A stretch of 64,000 nucleotides of DNA from contig NZ_QMFB01000020.1 in NCBI RefSeq assembly GCF_003285015.1, positions 62,001 to 126,000 on the forward strand, read 5' to 3'. Every line of letters begins with the position of its first letter. The first letter of the stretch is position 1. This document shows, piece by piece, positions 62,012 through 64,000 of this stretch. The notes under the pieces are model-generated. The model saw nothing but the letters and a program-made list of their open reading frames with translations. It searched no databases and was not told the origin of the DNA. The translations under genes were made by a program, and so were the position numbers. Source of the stretch: Paenibacillus contaminans (GTDB lineage Bacteria > Bacillota > Bacilli > Paenibacillales > NBRC-103111).

Positions 62012-62612
62012 CGGGATCTATTATTGAATGCTGTTGCTTTTCTATCCAAGCATCAAAAGCATCTATGCCTTCTTGTAAAATGATACGTGCTTCTTTATGA
62101 GTAATCGGAATAACCCACAAGACACTAATTACTTCTTCACCTATTTTCATTTCTTCTAACCCCTCACTTTCTCCTCTTAGTTCATCAATCAAGAGGGCTT
62201 TTGTAGTCCAGTTCTCTGGTGCGAGTGCGCTCTCGGTCATTACTCGCGGTACTTCCGAAGATTTAATATTTTCAATATTATGGGCAATTAGGTCGCAGAA
62301 ATAGGAGAATATGCGATCAATGCTTTCTTGTCCCAAATCGGGGGTTAAAGCTAGCATCCATTCAGTCTCAGTAGGTTTTCCAGTTTTTCGTATGGAATTT
62401 GATAGGCCGACTGTTGCGAATCTTGCAGGCGTTTTATCATTAATTGATGGGAAATAATAAACTTCAATATGTACGCCAATCTCCGGTTTTGTCATGATGA
62501 CTCTATATTCCGGCATAGACCATTCTTTCATATATAAATTAAGAATAATTGTTCTTCTGATGTCGAAGTCCAGAGCTTTTTCCCGGCTTGACTCTTTATG
62601 CAGCACATCCAT
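62001..62612 (-). CDS. SUFU (suppressor of fused)-domain protein, possible immunity protein
   Basis: This cytoplasmic protein (203 aa) has the bacterial SUFU-like alpha/beta fold: I-E-V-Y-Y-F-P, then F-A-T-V-G-L-S-N, then V-L-W-V-I-P-I-T-H-K-E-A, ending with S-I-I-D-P-A-R-P. Bacterial members are often immunity proteins for polymorphic toxins. No intact toxin gene is present here; only an unidentified fragment follows. The ATG at 62610-62612 abuts AAAAGGTG, so initiation could also be at a GTG three bases earlier. Confidence 0.78.
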   Translation of the reverse strand: MDVLHKESSREKALDFDIRRTIILNLYMKEWSMPEYRVIMTKPEIGVHIEVYYFPSINDKTPARFATVGLSNSIRKTGKPTETEWMLALTPDLGQESIDRIFSYFCDLIAHNIENIKSSEVPRVMTESALAPENWTTKALLIDELRGESEGLEEMKIGEEVISVLWVIPITHKEARIILQEGIDAFDAWIEKQQHSIIDPARP

Positions 62613-62685
62613 CACCTTTTTTCTTTATTGGTTTTCTCGCTATTTTACCATATCCTCACTCCTTTTCCCTATATATACCTTAGAT

Positions 62686-62722
62686 AAAAAGAGCTCCAAC
62701 CAAAGGTTATTTGGCTGGAGCA
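62686..62722 (-). terminator. Terminator after MFS transporter gene
   Basis: Arms GCTCCAaCC and GGcTGGAGC run on the minus strand into TCTTTTTATC. It starts eight bases past the stop codon. Confidence 0.82.
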
Positions 62723-62730
62723 CTATTCCA

Positions 62731-64000
62731 TTACATGGCTACAGGCCCACTTGATTCTCCCTTTTTGGGAGAGCGGACAAACAATATAGATAAAATTGCA
62801 CCTGCAAATGCTACGATACCTGACCAAAAAAACGCTTGATGAAACCCCTCGTTTAAAACAGCTGCGGGATCCCCAACAGTTTGGGATGCCGACGCAGATG
62901 CTGCGATCGCAACCATAATAGCCAAACTAATTGCCGACCCAATCTGGTAGCTCGTATTGGCTAGGCCGGATGCGAGTCCGGCTTCCTCCGGTCGCACTCC
63001 AGACATGGCGGCCATAGTTGCCGGAATATAGGCAAGTGACATTCCGAGAGCGCCCAATAGCGAAGCCGGGAGCACATTCATTACGAAATTTCCGTCCACA
63101 GGCGTATATTGAGAGAATAGCAGCATCGATCCTCCAAGCGCGATCATTCCGATTACTAAGTTCGCTTTCACTCCGAACTTTGCGATTAGCTTTCCTGTAA
63201 TCAAAATCATGAAGACGGCAATGAGTATCGTCATCGGAAGCAAGCCGACCCCGCCGGCGAAGGCTGAAAATTTTAGTACTTGCTGCAAATAGAGGTTGAG
63301 GAAATACCATAGCGGTATCCACCCGCCAGAAAGCATAACGAGAGCGATATTACCCGCAGCTAGATTCGGCGATTTAAAAATCCGGAGAGGTACAAGCGGT
63401 TCTTTTTTAACAGCCTGTATAATTAGGAACAGGATGAACAATGCAGCCCCAAAAATAAGTGTCCATACGGTGGACGGAGCCCCCCATCCTTTGTGCTCTG
63501 CAGTAACAATTCCGTACACAATCAAAACCAAAGCTGCTGTAACGAAGATGGACCCCACTACATCGATGCTGCCTTTTCTGCGTATCCCTTTTGTCAAAAG
63601 TCCGGTGGAAATGAGCAAGGCAAAAATTCCTACAGGTACGTTAATCAGGAACGTCCATTGCCAGCTAAGCCATTCGGTAATAATACCTCCCAAAAACACT
63701 CCGGCCGATCCGCCCGCAGCCGCCGAAGCCCCCCAGAAACCCAAGGCCTTCCCAAGCTCTTTTGGATTGCCGCTAAATAACATCATGACGATTGTTAGTG
63801 CCGATGGGGCAATCAAGGCGGACCCGAATCCTTGTAGAGCCCTGCCGACGTTCAGTGATTCTTCGCTCCAAGCCAAGCCCGCAAGTAAAGAGGCCAGTGT
63901 TAAAATGGAAAAACCCCACATAAACATACGCCGTTGACCAAACAGGTCGGATAATCGACCGCCCAAAAGCAGCAAACCGCCAAAGAAAATGACATAAGCG
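62731..64000 (-). CDS. MFS drug exporter, DHA2/EmrB-like, 5' end outside window
   Basis: This multi-helix membrane exporter has at least 422 visible residues; the frame stays open to the window edge and the start is missing. The loop after the second or third helix reads G-G-R-L-S-D-L-F-G-Q-R-R, the MFS motif A, and motif C-like G-G-S-A-G-V-F-L-G-G follows near W-L-S-W-Q-W-T-F-L-I-N-V-P, diagnostic of 14-helix DHA2 proteins. It probably expels toxic compounds using the proton gradient. No regulator gene is visible on the sequenced side. Confidence 0.9.
   Translation of the reverse strand, partial: AYVIFFGGLLLLGGRLSDLFGQRRMFMWGFSILTLASLLAGLAWSEESLNVGRALQGFGSALIAPSALTIVMMLFSGNPKELGKALGFWGASAAAGGSAGVFLGGIITEWLSWQWTFLINVPVGIFALLISTGLLTKGIRRKGSIDVVGSIFVTAALVLIVYGIVTAEHKGWGAPSTVWTLIFGAALFILFLIIQAVKKEPLVPLRIFKSPNLAAGNIALVMLSGGWIPLWYFLNLYLQQVLKFSAFAGGVGLLPMTILIAVFMILITGKLIAKFGVKANLVIGMIALGGSMLLFSQYTPVDGNFVMNVLPASLLGALGMSLAYIPATMAAMSGVRPEEAGLASGLANTSYQIGSAISLAIMVAIAASASASQTVGDPAAVLNEGFHQAFFWSGIVAFAGAILSILFVRSPKKGESSGPVAM

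Overview
The window looks like part of a Paenibacillus-type Firmicute chromosome (moderate GC, strong AGGAGG-type ribosome binding sites, frequent TTG/GTG starts, LplABC-type sugar importers, YesM/YesN-like and membrane-anchored AraC regulators, an S-layer-homology surface protein). This assignment is by gene style, not by a database match. No rRNA, tRNA or CRISPR array was seen.

Region 1 (1-24.9 kb) is a chain of carbohydrate-uptake loci. Locus A (1-8.5 kb, minus strand) has a Gfo/Idh oxidoreductase and a sugar-phosphate isomerase-like protein, then LplB and LplC permeases, a lipoprotein binding protein, a one-protein membrane sensor/AraC regulator, and the first 42 codons of a probable oligogalacturonide-lyase-like propeller. 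A divergent cupin/AraC regulator (8.6-9.5 kb) sits beside it. Locus B (9.6-14.5 kb) has a family-1 binding protein, two MalFG-type permeases and a GH20/GH67-like glycosidase. A divergent YesM/YesN two-component pair (14.7-17.8 kb) lies next to it. Locus C (17.8-25.0 kb) is another histidine kinase/response regulator pair followed by binding protein, LplB and LplC; a perfect cre consensus lies in front of its binding-protein gene. None of the importers in the window has its own ATPase, so they presumably share an MsmX-like ATPase encoded elsewhere.

Region 2 (25-38.3 kb) is mixed. It holds a VOC protein divergent from a WYL-type regulator with a 25-bp palindromic operator, a DacA-type carboxypeptidase, a YdeI-like protein, an ArsR regulator, and a 1275-residue surface protein with five 222-bp tandem repeats and three SLH domains. 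It also holds a C-terminal remnant of cytosine deaminase, a regulator/unknown protein/ClpP cassette, an AraC regulator divergent from a phytanoyl-CoA-dioxygenase-like enzyme, and a small conserved-looking protein.

Region 3 (38.4-51.1 kb) has an M24 peptidase and a Tad-like pilus operon (cpaB-tadZ-tadA-tadB-tadC, two tiny paralogous membrane peptides, and two TadE/G-like proteins). It continues with a split ThrE threonine/serine exporter and a 7TM-DISM histidine kinase with an OmpR regulator.

Region 4 (51.1-64 kb) has a YhgE/Pip-like membrane protein with a TetR regulator. Locus D follows (53.3-61.7 kb): binding protein, LplB, LplC, a decayed gene, a propeller glycosidase-like protein and a membrane AraC sensor, with a CTAG-flanked MITE-like element. 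The window ends with a SUFU-domain protein and a truncated MFS exporter.
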